Assembly: GCF_002272015.1 (NCBI RefSeq)
Contig: NZ_NPBY01000032.1
Coordinates: 17,843 to 81,842, forward strand
DNA from: Paenibacillus campinasensis
GTDB lineage: Bacteria > Bacillota > Bacilli > Paenibacillales > Paenibacillaceae
Direction: 5' to 3'
Length of the DNA: 64,000 bases
The stretch's first letter is position 1; each line of letters starts with the position of its first letter. Positions 35,564 through 45,061 of the stretch are shown here, in pieces. Both the position numbers and the translations under genes were made by a program. Below the pieces are notes generated by a model that worked only from the letters and a program-made list of their open reading frames with translations, was not told where the DNA came from and did not search any database.

Positions 35564-36995
35564 TTCCCCTTTTTGGCAGTGTTAAGATGATGGTTGTACC
35601 CGCGCCCTGCGCACTCTTAATGTGAATGACATCCGCTCCCTGATAGAAAAGCTTCAGCCGCTGAACGACGTTGCTAAATCCGATGCCGGTGGAATGCCCG
35701 CCGCTGCCGGTGTCCACTCCAGCAACAATCGATCTGATCTTGGCTTCCGGAATGCCCGGGCCGTCATCTTCAATGACAACCCGGACATGCTCCGCTTCGT
35801 CCTTGACAATAAACCGTATGATGCCCCCTTCCTCCCTCGGCTCAACCGCATGAATGACAGCGTTTTCAATGAGGGGCTGCAGCGTAAGTCCCGGCAGCTG
35901 GATGTACAGGCAGCGTTCATCGATATCCGCCTGAAACTGAAGACGTTCGGCAAATCGGGCAGTCTGGATCTCGATGTATTGATGCAGCACACGCACTTCG
36001 TCATAGAGCGTAACCGACCGGTTCAGCCGTTTCAGATTGTAGCGCAGCAGCTCCGCGACATTAACGAGCAGATCGCTCGTTTCCTCAGAGCCTTCCAGAT
36101 AGGCTTTTTTGGAGATGGTGTCCAGTGTATTAAACAGAAAATGCGGATTGATCTGGCTCTGCAAGCTGCGGAGCTGGCTTTCTTGTAGCAGCAGCCGACT
36201 TTGCTGGAGCTCCTTTTCGAGCTGCGCCTTTTCTTGAATCTCCATGATGAGGTTGTTGATGTTCACGCGCATGCGCTCGAACATTTTGGCCAGGAAAGAG
36301 ATTTCGTCATTCGAATTCACCTCGATTCTCAAATCGAATCTTCCCCGGGAAATTTCCTTGGCCGCACGGCTAAGCGACAGCAGCGGTCTTGTAATGCTGT
36401 GGGAGAACCAATAGGTGAACACCGCAAGCAAAAATGTGATGAGCAGCAGCAGCCAGACACCCAGCTGTTTCAAGGCTTCGGTCCGTTCGATAATCCCCCG
36501 GTAAAAAGGATTGTAGGTGTTCAGTTCCTTGTCGATCAGCGTCAGGGTCATCTCGGAAATGTACAGGGACAGGCGGGTCGCCTCGGCAAAAGTGGTGCTT
36601 GTCGCCTCCGGATCATTCTCCGATCTTAGCAGCAGTGTTCGATCCGTCGTCTCAACGAGACTGTCCATTAGATGGACGACACTGCTCAGTTCAGCGTCAT
36701 TATCCGTATTGCGCAGCCGATACATCTCATACTTCGACTGGCGGATATGGTCGATCGCTTCCTGGAGCAGTGCCCGCTGCTCCTGAGCTGGCGTCACCAG
36801 GTAATTGTTCAAGGCGGCAACCAGCTCCTTGCTGGCTATGCTGGCGTCATTCATCTGAATATACCGCTGTAGGATATTGTTATACTGATCTTGCGTTTGC
36901 TGATTATAGTACGTTAGCGCCGCCCAGATGGAAGCCATAATGACCAGGACGACGGCAGCGAGAAGCCATATTTTATGCTGAATGCTCATCTTCAT
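35529..36995 (-). CDS. LytS/YesM-type sensor histidine kinase
   Basis: The 488-residue kinase has two transmembrane helices (about 9-27 and 178-197) flanking an extracytoplasmic helical sensor region, then a HAMP segment (about 197-250), the His-kinase phosphoacceptor His285 in QINPHFLFNTLDTI, and an HATPase domain (PGLTLQPLIENAVIHAV, DDGPGIP, GIGFSNVVQRL). The extracellular part is helical rather than Cache, as in kinases that receive the signal through a separate binding protein. It overlaps the gene of such an anchored binding protein by 4 bases (ATGA). Together with the YesN-type regulator it forms a sugar-sensing three-component system resembling XylFII-LytS-YesN of clostridia. Confidence 0.9.
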   Translation of the reverse strand: MKMSIQHKIWLLAAVVLVIMASIWAALTYYNQQTQDQYNNILQRYIQMNDASIASKELVAALNNYLVTPAQEQRALLQEAIDHIRQSKYEMYRLRNTDNDAELSSVVHLMDSLVETTDRTLLLRSENDPEATSTTFAEATRLSLYISEMTLTLIDKELNTYNPFYRGIIERTEALKQLGVWLLLLITFLLAVFTYWFSHSITRPLLSLSRAAKEISRGRFDLRIEVNSNDEISFLAKMFERMRVNINNLIMEIQEKAQLEKELQQSRLLLQESQLRSLQSQINPHFLFNTLDTISKKAYLEGSEETSDLLVNVAELLRYNLKRLNRSVTLYDEVRVLHQYIEIQTARFAERLQFQADIDERCLYIQLPGLTLQPLIENAVIHAVEPREEGGIIRFIVKDEAEHVRVVIEDDGPGIPEAKIRSIVAGVDTGSGGHSTGIGFSNVVQRLKLFYQGADVIHIKSAQGAGTTIILTLPKRGNEEHVQSSDCG

Positions 36996-37969
36996 GGCAG
37001 TTCCTCCGCCTTCACCATCCGGATGTTCGTATAATAGCCGCTCATGTCCAGCGGCCCGGCCTCACTCTTCAGCCATTTCACCATCAAATCCACGCTGATT
37101 CTCCCCATCTCTTCCGGAGACTGGAGGATCATGCCCTCCAGCTTGCCTGCCTTGAGCAGCTCCATCGTCTCGGGGCTGTCATCAAAAGAGTAGATGCGAA
37201 ACGGACTTTGCTGATAGCGCTTTCCAATCTCCCGGACAAGCGTCTCGGTAATGTTGGAATTTACGGCAATTAGCGCATCCGCTTCAGGGTAGCGATTCAT
37301 GACATCCCTCGCGGCGCTGACGACTCTTTCCCGCTCGTCGGGCGCTTCGGCAAACACAGTGTGAATATCCGGATAATGCTGCAATATGTCGTGAATGCCC
37401 GCAAGACGCAGATCCTGATCGTACCGCTGCCGGCTGCCGCCGATCAGAATGACCGTGCCAGCCTGTCCCATATCCGAGAGCAGTTCCCTGGCAACCAATC
37501 TTCCCGCTTCCTTATGATCGGAGCCGACATAGGTTCTTCTCAGGCTGTCCTGCATCGGCACATCGCTTGCCACCGTGATGACCGGGATGCCATGCCGTCC
37601 GGCCTGGATCTTCGTCAGCTCGTTGAATTCCTCGGTATCCAGCCCTTGCACGATAATGCCGTCCACCTTCGAGGCAATCGCAATCTCCATCTTCTTCAGA
37701 AAATCATCCTCATTGCTGCCGTAGCTCCCCCAAATCTGGAGGCTGATCCCCTGCTTCTCCGCTTCTGCAAGCGCGGAATCACCGACCAGATCCCAGAATG
37801 GCGTATCCATCTCCTGTGTAATAAGCACAAGCCGGTACGGTACCTCCTGCTCCTGCAATGCCGCCGGCATCGGACTTCCGGCACGGTACAGCTTCACGAT
37901 TGACGCAGAAGTAAAGTAACATAGCATCAGCGTCATCGCAATGATGGTTATGATGGCCGTTTTGCGCAA
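36992..37969 (-). CDS. Membrane-anchored sugar-binding sensor protein (XylFII/RbsB type)
   Basis: I place the start at the TTG at 37969 (RKTAIITIIAMTLMLCYFT follows), because GGGGGG lies 10 bases upstream; an in-frame ATG at 38014 has no ribosome site. The product has one N-terminal hydrophobic anchor and then a class I binding-protein fold (YRLVLITQEMDTPFWDLVGDSALAEAEKQG, SKVDGIIVQGLDTEEFNELTKIQAG, TVILIGGSRQRYDQDLRLAGI, EGMILQSPEEMGRISVDLMVKWL). There is no lipobox. Being the first gene of the unit with a kinase and YesN regulator, it probably presents the bound sugar to the kinase. The ligand is unknown; a pentose is possible by analogy. Confidence 0.82.
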   Translation of the reverse strand: MRKTAIITIIAMTLMLCYFTSASIVKLYRAGSPMPAALQEQEVPYRLVLITQEMDTPFWDLVGDSALAEAEKQGISLQIWGSYGSNEDDFLKKMEIAIASKVDGIIVQGLDTEEFNELTKIQAGRHGIPVITVASDVPMQDSLRRTYVGSDHKEAGRLVARELLSDMGQAGTVILIGGSRQRYDQDLRLAGIHDILQHYPDIHTVFAEAPDERERVVSAARDVMNRYPEADALIAVNSNITETLVREIGKRYQQSPFRIYSFDDSPETMELLKAGKLEGMILQSPEEMGRISVDLMVKWLKSEAGPLDMSGYYTNIRMVKAEELP

Positions 37970-38104
37970 TTGATGTTGGCCCCCCAAAATGTTCATTTTC
38001 AGATCAATATGCATTTTTTTACAAGTATAATATTAAATCCCGGATTAATAAAGACAGCCTGTTCTGTCAGATAAGTTGTTCGGTTCCCCTTCTGGCGGCT
38101 GGAT

Positions 38105-38926
38105 TCACCCTTGCTGCTGCGCAGACTTCATCTGTTTGTATGTTCTCGGGCTGACCCCCATCTGCTTGCGAAATAATGCGGCAAAATGATTGTAGCTGTT
38201 GAACCCGACATCCTGAGCGGCCTCCGTCGCTGTCCGGTCCATATGCTCCATGAAGCGGGCAGCCTGCTGGATGCGCAGCCGGTTCGCATGCTCCACAATC
38301 CCCTCACCTACCTGTTCCTTGAACAGATGGGCCAGCCGCGATACGGACAGCCCTGCTGCCTTCGCCAGATGATCCACCCGGATCTCCTGCTTCGATTGCG
38401 ACAACATTCCAAGCACGAGCGTGATTCGAGGGTCGCGCTTGCTCGAAAGCTGCCGGGCCAGCAAGAGCAATAACTCCCGGATGGAATTCTCGCTCAGCGC
38501 ATGCCAGTAATCCGAACGTTCGCCCGCATGGTAGAAAATATGATGAAACGCGGCGAGCACCCGCTCCCTTCCATACCCCTCGGGGATGCTTGCGCTCAGC
38601 AGCTCTTCCTGGGGAAGGTAGCTGATTTCGGGTAGTTTAGGGAAATGCACCCACAGAAACGACCAGCCCTGCTCTCCGTCCATCGTCCCGTATTGATGGG
38701 GAACGTCTTCCCGCAGCAATATCAGCTCATGGGCCTCCGCAACCCGCGTGCCGGCTGGCGTCTTGAAGTATCCTCTCCCCTGCAATGTATAAGCAAGCAG
38801 CAAATCCCCCCTGCCCTGCGGCCGGATCACCCCATAGGAAGAGTCAGCGCTGATATGTCCGCTAATAATGTCTCGGTAATCGGCAGCCTCATATAGATCC
38901 ACCGGCAGTTTCGCATCCATCTCCAA
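38105..38926 (-). CDS. AraC-family regulator with cupin-type sensor domain
   Basis: The 273-residue regulator has an N-terminal AraC-type cupin half (about 20-150; GDLLLAYTLQGRGYFKTPAGTRVAEAHELILLREDVPHQYG) and a C-terminal double HTH (about 170-268; IRVDHLAKAAGLSVSRLAHLFKEQVGEGI, ATEAAQDVGFNSYNHFAALFRKQMGVSPRTYK). It is divergent from the phytanoyl-CoA dioxygenase-like gene with a 141-base spacer, so control of that gene is likely. The ligand is unknown, probably a small sugar-like or metabolite effector. Confidence 0.88.
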   Translation of the reverse strand: MEMDAKLPVDLYEAADYRDIISGHISADSSYGVIRPQGRGDLLLAYTLQGRGYFKTPAGTRVAEAHELILLREDVPHQYGTMDGEQGWSFLWVHFPKLPEISYLPQEELLSASIPEGYGRERVLAAFHHIFYHAGERSDYWHALSENSIRELLLLLARQLSSKRDPRITLVLGMLSQSKQEIRVDHLAKAAGLSVSRLAHLFKEQVGEGIVEHANRLRIQQAARFMEHMDRTATEAAQDVGFNSYNHFAALFRKQMGVSPRTYKQMKSAQQQG

Positions 38927-39067
38927 GCCTCCTGTTCAGTTGAAAATAGCAGAATCCATGTCGTTTTCAGCAGGAATGTGACTTCTCATTTATTATGAAT
39001 CCCGGTAAGCTGTTGTCAACCCGAATATCCATTGGGCAACATTCTAATGTTAAGGGAGCTGATCAAG

Positions 39068-39883
39068 ATGAAATCCACACCGGAGCTGAAGCGACTGACG
39101 AAGGAGCAGCTGGAGCATTTCCTGACCGAGGGGTATGTCATTGTGAAGGGCTTGATGACCGAAGCGGAGCTTCAAGAAATCGACGCTGCTTTTGAAGCGA
39201 TCAGCCATCAGACGATTCCCGGACATTTCGAGCCTGATCGGTCCGCTGCTGTGGAGGATCCGCTGAAGCGCTATCCCCGGGTGATGCATCCGCATCGTTT
39301 CAACGACACCGCCAAGCGGTTCATGCTTCATACGCCGATCATGGCGGTGTTGGAGGATCTGTACGGCGAGGAGGCGCTGGCCGCCCAAAGCATGTTCTAT
39401 TACAAGCCGCCGGGGGCGCGGGGGCAAGCCCTGCATCAGGACAATTTCTATCTACAGGTAGAGCCTGGCAACTGCATTGCCGCCTGGACCGCTATTGATC
39501 CTGCGACGCAGGAGAACGGCGGATTGCTGGTCGTCCCGAAAACGAGTGCGCACGATATCGAGTGCCCGGAGCTGGCGGATGCAAGTGAGTCGTTCACGAC
39601 TCATTACGTCAAGCCGCCCAAGGATTCAAGCCCGATACCCGCAATCATGGATCGCGGAGATGTCCTGTTCTTCAACGGGAACCTTATCCACGGCTCGTAC
39701 CGGAATAAGACAAAGGACCAGTTTCGCCGCGCCTTCATCTGCCATTACGCCAATGCTTCGGCCATGCGCATTAACGCCCACTATCGTCCGCTGTTCCGTG
39801 CTGACGGCACCGCAGTCGATCTTGAGGTCAATCCGGACGGCGGGCCGTGCGGGGTAGAATTCCAGCAGGTCTACCCTCATTAA
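39068..39883 (+). CDS. Phytanoyl-CoA dioxygenase (PhyH)-family Fe(II)/2-oxoglutarate oxygenase
   Basis: The start is the ATG at 39068 with AAGGGAGC 9 bases upstream. The 271-residue protein has the PhyH double-stranded beta-helix core. The iron-binding triad is His123 and Asp125 (ALHQDNFYLQ) and His208 (NLIHGSYRN), with Arg220/221 (FRRAFICHYA) as the 2-oxoglutarate-binding candidate. It hydroxylates a small molecule using Fe(II), O2 and 2-oxoglutarate; family members act on acyl-CoAs, ectoine, and antibiotic or sugar intermediates. It stands alone, opposite an AraC regulator, and its substrate is not evident. Confidence 0.87.
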   Translation: MKSTPELKRLTKEQLEHFLTEGYVIVKGLMTEAELQEIDAAFEAISHQTIPGHFEPDRSAAVEDPLKRYPRVMHPHRFNDTAKRFMLHTPIMAVLEDLYGEEALAAQSMFYYKPPGARGQALHQDNFYLQVEPGNCIAAWTAIDPATQENGGLLVVPKTSAHDIECPELADASESFTTHYVKPPKDSSPIPAIMDRGDVLFFNGNLIHGSYRNKTKDQFRRAFICHYANASAMRINAHYRPLFRADGTAVDLEVNPDGGPCGVEFQQVYPH

Positions 39884-40087
39884 ACGGTGAGAGGCAAGTG
39901 CGAAAGATGCCAAGGCCAGCCATAGGTCCCGGTCTACCTCAGGATCGCAGTCTGGCCAATTGGCATCTCTGTTTATGTATATGTATACCGGAAAACCGGC
40001 TTAATTCAAACTTAATCGATCGGTTTTGTAAAATTAATATTGACGACTGCACCGACCGGACCGTATAGTAAAGCTGGAGGTGGTGCC

Positions 40088-40621
40088 ATGAATCGAAATT
40101 CGAGGCGAGACGCGATACTGAAAGTGGCCTGCAGACTGGTCCGAACGATGGGCGCCTCTCACCTAACACTTGATGCTGTGGCCAGAGAAGCTGGCATCAG
40201 CAAAGGCGGGCTGCTCTACCATTACCCGACCAAGGACGCGTTGATCCAGGCCGCGCTGAACGATTTTTTGGACCGATTCGATTCGGAGACCGATGCCGAA
40301 GCTTCAAGCGGCGAAGCCCCCATGGGCTGGGCGCAAGCTTATCTGATTCAGACCTTCGAGATCAGCAAGGAGGATCTGGAGATGAGTTTTGGCATACTGG
40401 CTGCCGCAGCCAGCAACCCTGACCTGCTTGAACCGATGCGCCAGCGCTACCTCAAGTGGCAGAGCCGCATGACCACCGAATGCAGCGATCAAGTGGAAGC
40501 TACGGTAGCGAGACTCGCGGCGGACGGCCTGTTCTTCTGCGAGCTGTTCGGCTTTGCTCCGCTCGAAGACCAGCTCCGGGCTGACGTCCTTTCGAATCTG
40601 TTAATCCGGGTGGATAAGTAA
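40088..40621 (+). CDS. TetR-family regulator
   Basis: The start is the ATG at 40088 after GGAGGTGGTGCC. The 177-residue protein has an N-terminal TetR HTH (RRDAILKVACRLVRTMGASHLTLDAVAREAGISKGGLLYHYPTKDALIQAAL) and a short helical ligand domain. The segment ISKGGLLYHYP is typical of a subgroup often next to efflux or catabolic genes. It lies 277 bases upstream of and in line with the ssuCABD unit, which it may control; a weak terminator-like element in the gap argues against simple co-transcription. Confidence 0.87.
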   Translation: MNRNSRRDAILKVACRLVRTMGASHLTLDAVAREAGISKGGLLYHYPTKDALIQAALNDFLDRFDSETDAEASSGEAPMGWAQAYLIQTFEISKEDLEMSFGILAAAASNPDLLEPMRQRYLKWQSRMTTECSDQVEATVARLAADGLFFCELFGFAPLEDQLRADVLSNLLIRVDK

Positions 40622-40898
40622 CCGCCACCTGCATGACAAGTAATGAACATTGGTGCAGCATAACAGCACCCCCAACAATTACAGGAACGGATCCTTTCAT
40701 CGTTCCCCTCAACCTGACGACAGGAGAGACAATCGGAAGCTATTGGCTGATGTATAAGCCGAGCTGCGATCGGAAGCTCTCTTTTTTTGTTGTCTTCTCC
40801 CGGAGTGTCCCTTCACTCGTCAGCTCTGACATTGCTACCACTCGCCTCTTCATCAGCCTGTTCGTTTCCTTATTTATGAAACATGAAAAAAGAAGGAT
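40622..40898 (+). other. Leader region upstream of ssuC, no gene supported
   Basis: This gap has an open plus-strand frame (about 40633-40902) with no family resemblance. A hairpin GAGCT-N9-AGCTC followed by TCTTTTTTT at about 40763-40788 could be a terminator or attenuator. I looked for SAM-riboswitch and T-box motifs, as sulfur genes often carry them, and saw neither. Confidence 0.4.
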
Positions 40899-41726
40899 GT
40901 GAAGTGTGTATCGATGCCGCACCCTAACGCCCAACCCGCCGAACCGGTCCGCACGGATCTGAGAAACGGGTTGTACCTCATCGTCTCTGCCGTTTCCGTC
41001 GGTCTCGCTTTGCTCATCTGGTGGATGGCGAGCCGCAACGAGTGGGTCAATCCGCTGTTCCTCCCTTCACCGCCGGACGTCTGGTCAGCCTTTATGACGA
41101 TCGCCACGGAAGGCTATAAAGGAACCAGCCTGTTAGCGCATATCGGAGCAAGCATGCAGCGCATTGCCGTCGCCCTGATCCTGGTGCTGCTGACCGCCGT
41201 TCCGCTCGGCATCCTCTGCGGCAGAATTCGGCTGCTGCGGGCAATATTCGATCCGTTCATCGAGTTCTACCGGCCCCTGCCGCCGCTGGCTTATTATTCG
41301 TTGCTCGTGCTGTGGTTCGGGATCGAGGATACGTCCAAAATCGTGCTGCTGTACCTCGGCGGGTTCGCCCCGATGTTCATTGCGGCCGTCTATAGCGCGC
41401 GCCGGATTCCGCCGGATCGGATCCAGGGTGCAAGGTCTCTCGGAGCCAGCCGGTGGAGGCTGTATCTGTACGTTATTCTCCCCTCCTGCCTGCCGGATTT
41501 GTTAACCGGACTTCGCACCGCGGTAGGCGTTACATACGCCACACTGGTCGCCGCTGAGATGATTGCCGCCGTCTCCGGGATCGGCTGGATGGTGCTGGAT
41601 GCAAGCAAATATTTGCGCAGCGACATCATTTATGCCGCCATTATCATCATGGGGATCATCGCTATCCTGATTGATGCGGGCATCCGCAATCTCATTCAGC
41701 GCGTGTCACCGTGGGCGGAACATTAA
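40899..41726 (+). CDS. ssuC: Alkanesulfonate/taurine-type ABC importer permease (SsuC)
   Basis: The 275-residue permease of the nitrate/sulfonate/taurine family has about six transmembrane segments. Family features are NPLFLPSPPDVWSAF, the long PFIEFYRPLPPLAYYSLLVLWFG and the cytoplasmic loop GARSLGASRWRLYLYVILPSCLPDLLTGLR (EAA motif). The start could be GTG at 40899 or ATG at 40914; neither has ideal ribosome-site spacing. It opens a four-gene unit (permease, binding protein, ATPase, monooxygenase) for sulfonate-sulfur scavenging. Confidence 0.88.
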   Translation: MKCVSMPHPNAQPAEPVRTDLRNGLYLIVSAVSVGLALLIWWMASRNEWVNPLFLPSPPDVWSAFMTIATEGYKGTSLLAHIGASMQRIAVALILVLLTAVPLGILCGRIRLLRAIFDPFIEFYRPLPPLAYYSLLVLWFGIEDTSKIVLLYLGGFAPMFIAAVYSARRIPPDRIQGARSLGASRWRLYLYVILPSCLPDLLTGLRTAVGVTYATLVAAEMIAAVSGIGWMVLDASKYLRSDIIYAAIIIMGIIAILIDAGIRNLIQRVSPWAEH

Positions 41727-41756
41727 CCACTTAGGAAAAGAGGAGCTGATTCCATC

Positions 41757-42821
41757 ATGCGTTATGATCGCATATCCGTGCTACGTCCCATTCTCTCACT
41801 CACCATCGCAGCGTTCATGCTGCTGGCAGCCGGCTGCGGCAGCTCGTCCGGCACGCCGTCCGCATCCGAGGAAAGAGATGCCGATGCGCTGCCGAAGGAA
41901 ATCCGCATCGGCTACCAGGTATCGCCTAACGGAGAACTGGTAGCCAAAGCGCTCGGACTGGCCGAGAAGAAAATGCCGGATGTCAACATCTCCTGGATCC
42001 CGTTCGAATCCGGCCGCGATGTGAATACGGCCATGGCCAGCGGCAGCATCGACTTCGGGCTCGTCGGGACCCCTCCCGGCGCTTCGGGCATCGCGCAGGG
42101 GCTGCCGAACAAAGTGTATTACATTCACGATGTGATCGGGGACAGCGAAGCGCTCGTCGTGCAGAGCGGCTCCGGTATTCACTCCCTTGAGGATATCAGA
42201 GGCAAGACGATTGCGACTACGTTCGGATCCACCTCGCATTTCAGCCTGCTCTCGGCCATCAAGCAAGCGGGCATCGATCCGGCGGACATCAGGATCATTG
42301 ATATGCAAGCGCCCGATCTGCTTGCAGCCTGGCAGCGCGGCGACATCGACGGCGCCTATACGTGGCAGCCTGTACAATCCAAGCTGCTTGCCGAGCATGG
42401 AAGCATCGTCATTTCCTCGAAGGAGGTTGCCGAGGGCGGCGCGCTCACCGGCGAATTCGGCGTCGTCCATAACAGCTTTGCCGCCAGCTATCCGGCCGCT
42501 GTCAAGCTGTATATCGAAGTGCTTGATGAAGGGACGGCGTATTACCGGGAACATCCGCAGGAGGCGGCAGAGGCGCTATCCCGGGAGCTGGGACTGTCGG
42601 TTGAGGAAACGCTGAAAGCGATGAGCGAAATTACAGTGCTGGGTGCCTCGGAGCAGACAGACCCCCGCTATCTCGGCACACCTGAAGAGCCCGGTCAATT
42701 CGCCGTGCTGCTGAAGCAGACCGCGGATTTCCTGGTTGAGCAGCAGTCGATCAAGAGTGCGCCGGAACTGAGCGTGTTCCAGGAAGCGCTGCTGAACGAG
42801 CTGTATGTGGAAGCACCGTAA
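41757..42821 (+). CDS. ssuA: Sulfonate-binding lipoprotein (SsuA/TauA type)
   Basis: The 354-residue protein has a lipobox ([10 protein letters not shown], Cys27) and a TauA/SsuA-type fold ([76 protein letters not shown]). It captures a sulfonate, possibly taurine given the TauA-like [11 protein letters not shown] segment. The spacing is 30 bases after the permease gene, with AAAGAGGAG before the ATG. Which sulfonate is bound cannot be told. Confidence 0.88.
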   Translation: MRYDRISVLRPILSLTIAAFMLLAAGCGSSSGTPSASEERDADALPKEIRIGYQVSPNGELVAKALGLAEKKMPDVNISWIPFESGRDVNTAMASGSIDFGLVGTPPGASGIAQGLPNKVYYIHDVIGDSEALVVQSGSGIHSLEDIRGKTIATTFGSTSHFSLLSAIKQAGIDPADIRIIDMQAPDLLAAWQRGDIDGAYTWQPVQSKLLAEHGSIVISSKEVAEGGALTGEFGVVHNSFAASYPAAVKLYIEVLDEGTAYYREHPQEAAEALSRELGLSVEETLKAMSEITVLGASEQTDPRYLGTPEEPGQFAVLLKQTADFLVEQQSIKSAPELSVFQEALLNELYVEAP

Positions 42822-42858
42822 TCATTCGCTAAACTTCAAGGGAAAGGCGGACCGAATC

Positions 42859-43737
42859 ATGACCGCAACTTCATTATCCACCACAACACGCGATGAGCAC
42901 GGGGCACGTCAGAATGAGCATGCCTCCTCTTGTCCGGGGCCGGATACCGGCTCAGCAGCAGGCATTCAATTAACCGATATTTCCTTAAGCTACCGTCAAG
43001 GCAGCCAAGCTGTGCATGTCTTGGACCGGATTGGACTCTCGCTTGCGCCGGACGAGTTCGTATGTTTGCTCGGGCCTTCCGGCTGCGGTAAATCAACGCT
43101 GCTCAGCATCATCGCCGGGTATGTCCAGCCCTCCGGCGGGTCAGTCCGGATTGACGGGAAACACCATACGAAGCCGACACCTCAGGTGGGCGTTGTGTTC
43201 CAGCATGCCAATCTGTTCCCCTGGCTGTCGGTCGCCGGCAATGTCGAGTTCGGCCTGCGCATGGCCGGTATTGGACGCAAGGAGCGCCGGCGCATCGCCT
43301 CGTTCTACATCGGGCTGGTGGGGCTTGAGGCTTCTGCCGCTCGCCTACCCCATCAGCTGTCAGGCGGGATGAAGCAAAGAGCTGCGCTCGCCAGAACGCT
43401 GGCGACAGAGCCGCGCATCGTCTTGATGGATGAGCCGTTCAGCGCACTGGACGCCCTGACGCGGGAATCCATGCAGCTGCATGTGCGGCGGATCTGGCAG
43501 CAAACACGCCGCTGCTTCTTCCTCATCACCCATGATGTGGATGAAGCGCTGCTGCTGGGGCGGCGCATTATCGTGATGCACCCGAATCCCGGCACCATCG
43601 TGCAGGATATCCGCAACCCGCTGTTTCAGGACACGGATGCGCCTTCCTTTTCCATATTGCGCGCCAGCAAGGACTTTGCCGATTTGCGGCAGCACCTCGT
43701 TTCTATGATTGCCGGCAGCGGCAGCAACAGCCGCTGA
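42859..43737 (+). CDS. ssuB: Sulfonate ABC importer ATPase (SsuB/TauB type)
   Basis: The start is the ATG at 42859 ([10 protein letters not shown]), after a purine-rich AAGGGAAAGGCGG stretch. The 292-residue ATPase has a ~35-residue N-terminal extension, then Walker A ([14 protein letters not shown]), Q-loop ([12 protein letters not shown]), signature ([16 protein letters not shown]), Walker B ([15 protein letters not shown]) and H-loop (ITHDVDEA). The sequence [14 protein letters not shown] is typical of the sulfonate/taurine/nitrate group. It completes the importer with the two genes before it. Confidence 0.91.
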   Translation: MTATSLSTTTRDEHGARQNEHASSCPGPDTGSAAGIQLTDISLSYRQGSQAVHVLDRIGLSLAPDEFVCLLGPSGCGKSTLLSIIAGYVQPSGGSVRIDGKHHTKPTPQVGVVFQHANLFPWLSVAGNVEFGLRMAGIGRKERRRIASFYIGLVGLEASAARLPHQLSGGMKQRAALARTLATEPRIVLMDEPFSALDALTRESMQLHVRRIWQQTRRCFFLITHDVDEALLLGRRIIVMHPNPGTIVQDIRNPLFQDTDAPSFSILRASKDFADLRQHLVSMIAGSGSNSR

Positions 43738-43762
43738 AACAGATAAAGGAGTGAACCAGCCA

Positions 43763-44899
43763 ATGGAAATGTTCTGGTACTTGCCTACGATGGGCGACGG
43801 AAGATATCTCGGTACGTCCCACGGAGCGAAAATCACCGATCTGCATTATTTCAGACAGGTCGCCCAAGCGGTGGACCGGCTCGGCTACACCGGCATGCTG
43901 GTGCCAACCGGTCATGCGTGCGAGGATGGATGGGTTGTCGCCTCCTCGCTCATTACAGCAACCGAGCGGCTGAAATTTCTCGTTGCCGTCCGTCCAGGCG
44001 GCATATCGGTCAGCATTGCGGCCCGGATGGCCGCCTCATTCGATCGGCTATCCTCCGGGCGCCTGCTGATCAATGTCGTGACCGGCGGCGATCCTGTGGA
44101 GATGAAGGGTGACGGGATCTTCCTCTCGCATCATGAGCGTTACGAAGCTACCGATGAATTCCTCCAAGTATGGCACAAGCTGATGACAGGCGAGCGCGTT
44201 ACGTTCCACGGAACGTTTATACAGGTGGAAGATGCCAGGCTGCAATATGTCCCGTTTGACCGGCAGTCGCCTCCGCTGTTTATCGGCGCTTCCTCCGATG
44301 CCGGGCATGAGGTGGCCGCCAAACATATTGACACTTATCTGACCTGGGCTGAAACGCCCGCGATGGTCGCAGAGAAGATCGCCGATGTCAGAGAACGGGC
44401 GCAGCGATACGGCCGCTCGATCAAAATCGGCCTCCGCGTACAAATCATTGTGCGCGAGACGGCTGAGGAAGCCTGGGAAGCGGCGCACAAGCTGATCCAA
44501 TATGTCACCGAAGAGGATGTGCAGGAAGCGCAAGCGCTGCTGAACCGTTTCGATTCGGTAGGTCAACGCCGGATGAGCCAGCTTGTGCGCGAGCATCGGG
44601 ACACGCTGGAGATCAGCCCCAATCTGTGGGCAGGCATCGGACAAGTGAGAGGCGGTGTAGGCACCGCCCTCGTCGGCAGCCCGGATGAAGTGGCACAGCG
44701 GCTGCTGGAGTATGCGGCTCTCGGCATCGATACCTTTATTTTGTCCGGCTATCCGCATCTGGAGGAGGCTTACCGGATCGCCGAGCTGCTCTTCCCAAGG
44801 CTTCCCGTCACTTACTCAAGGCCCCCAGAAGAGCAGCACTGGACTGCTATGGGCGAGCTGCTCGCCGAGAATCGAAAGCCGAAGCCGAAGGAGGCCTGA
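43763..44899 (+). CDS. ssuD: FMNH2-dependent alkanesulfonate monooxygenase
   Basis: The start is the ATG at 43763 with AAAGGAG upstream. The 378-residue luciferase-like protein is of SsuD length and carries its signatures: MEMFWYLPTMGDGRYLGTS, SVSIAARMAASFDRLSSGRLLINVVTGGDPVE, PPLFIGASSDAGHEVAAKHIDTYLTWAE and LVGSPDEVAQRLLEYAALGIDTFILSGYPHLEEAYR. It splits alkanesulfonates to aldehyde and sulfite with reduced FMN from a separate reductase. No SsuE-like flavin reductase is nearby, so one must come from elsewhere. It is the last gene of ssuCABD. Confidence 0.93.
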   Translation: MEMFWYLPTMGDGRYLGTSHGAKITDLHYFRQVAQAVDRLGYTGMLVPTGHACEDGWVVASSLITATERLKFLVAVRPGGISVSIAARMAASFDRLSSGRLLINVVTGGDPVEMKGDGIFLSHHERYEATDEFLQVWHKLMTGERVTFHGTFIQVEDARLQYVPFDRQSPPLFIGASSDAGHEVAAKHIDTYLTWAETPAMVAEKIADVRERAQRYGRSIKIGLRVQIIVRETAEEAWEAAHKLIQYVTEEDVQEAQALLNRFDSVGQRRMSQLVREHRDTLEISPNLWAGIGQVRGGVGTALVGSPDEVAQRLLEYAALGIDTFILSGYPHLEEAYRIAELLFPRLPVTYSRPPEEQHWTAMGELLAENRKPKPKEA

Positions 44900-45061
44900 C
44901 ACCGCGCTTCGGGCTCGATCCTGGACGTCATATGAGATGTTCGGCGTGCTCGAATCAGATTGACAACCGCCCATGCCCGTGTTAGATTCTGAATAAAAGT
45001 AAGTACGATGGGATGAATACTTGCTTTTATTTTATAAATATGTAGAAAACGAGGTGAGCGC

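Noticed and set aside
40622..40898. SAM riboswitch or T-box before ssuC
   Set aside because: Conserved core motifs of either element were not found in the 277-base leader.
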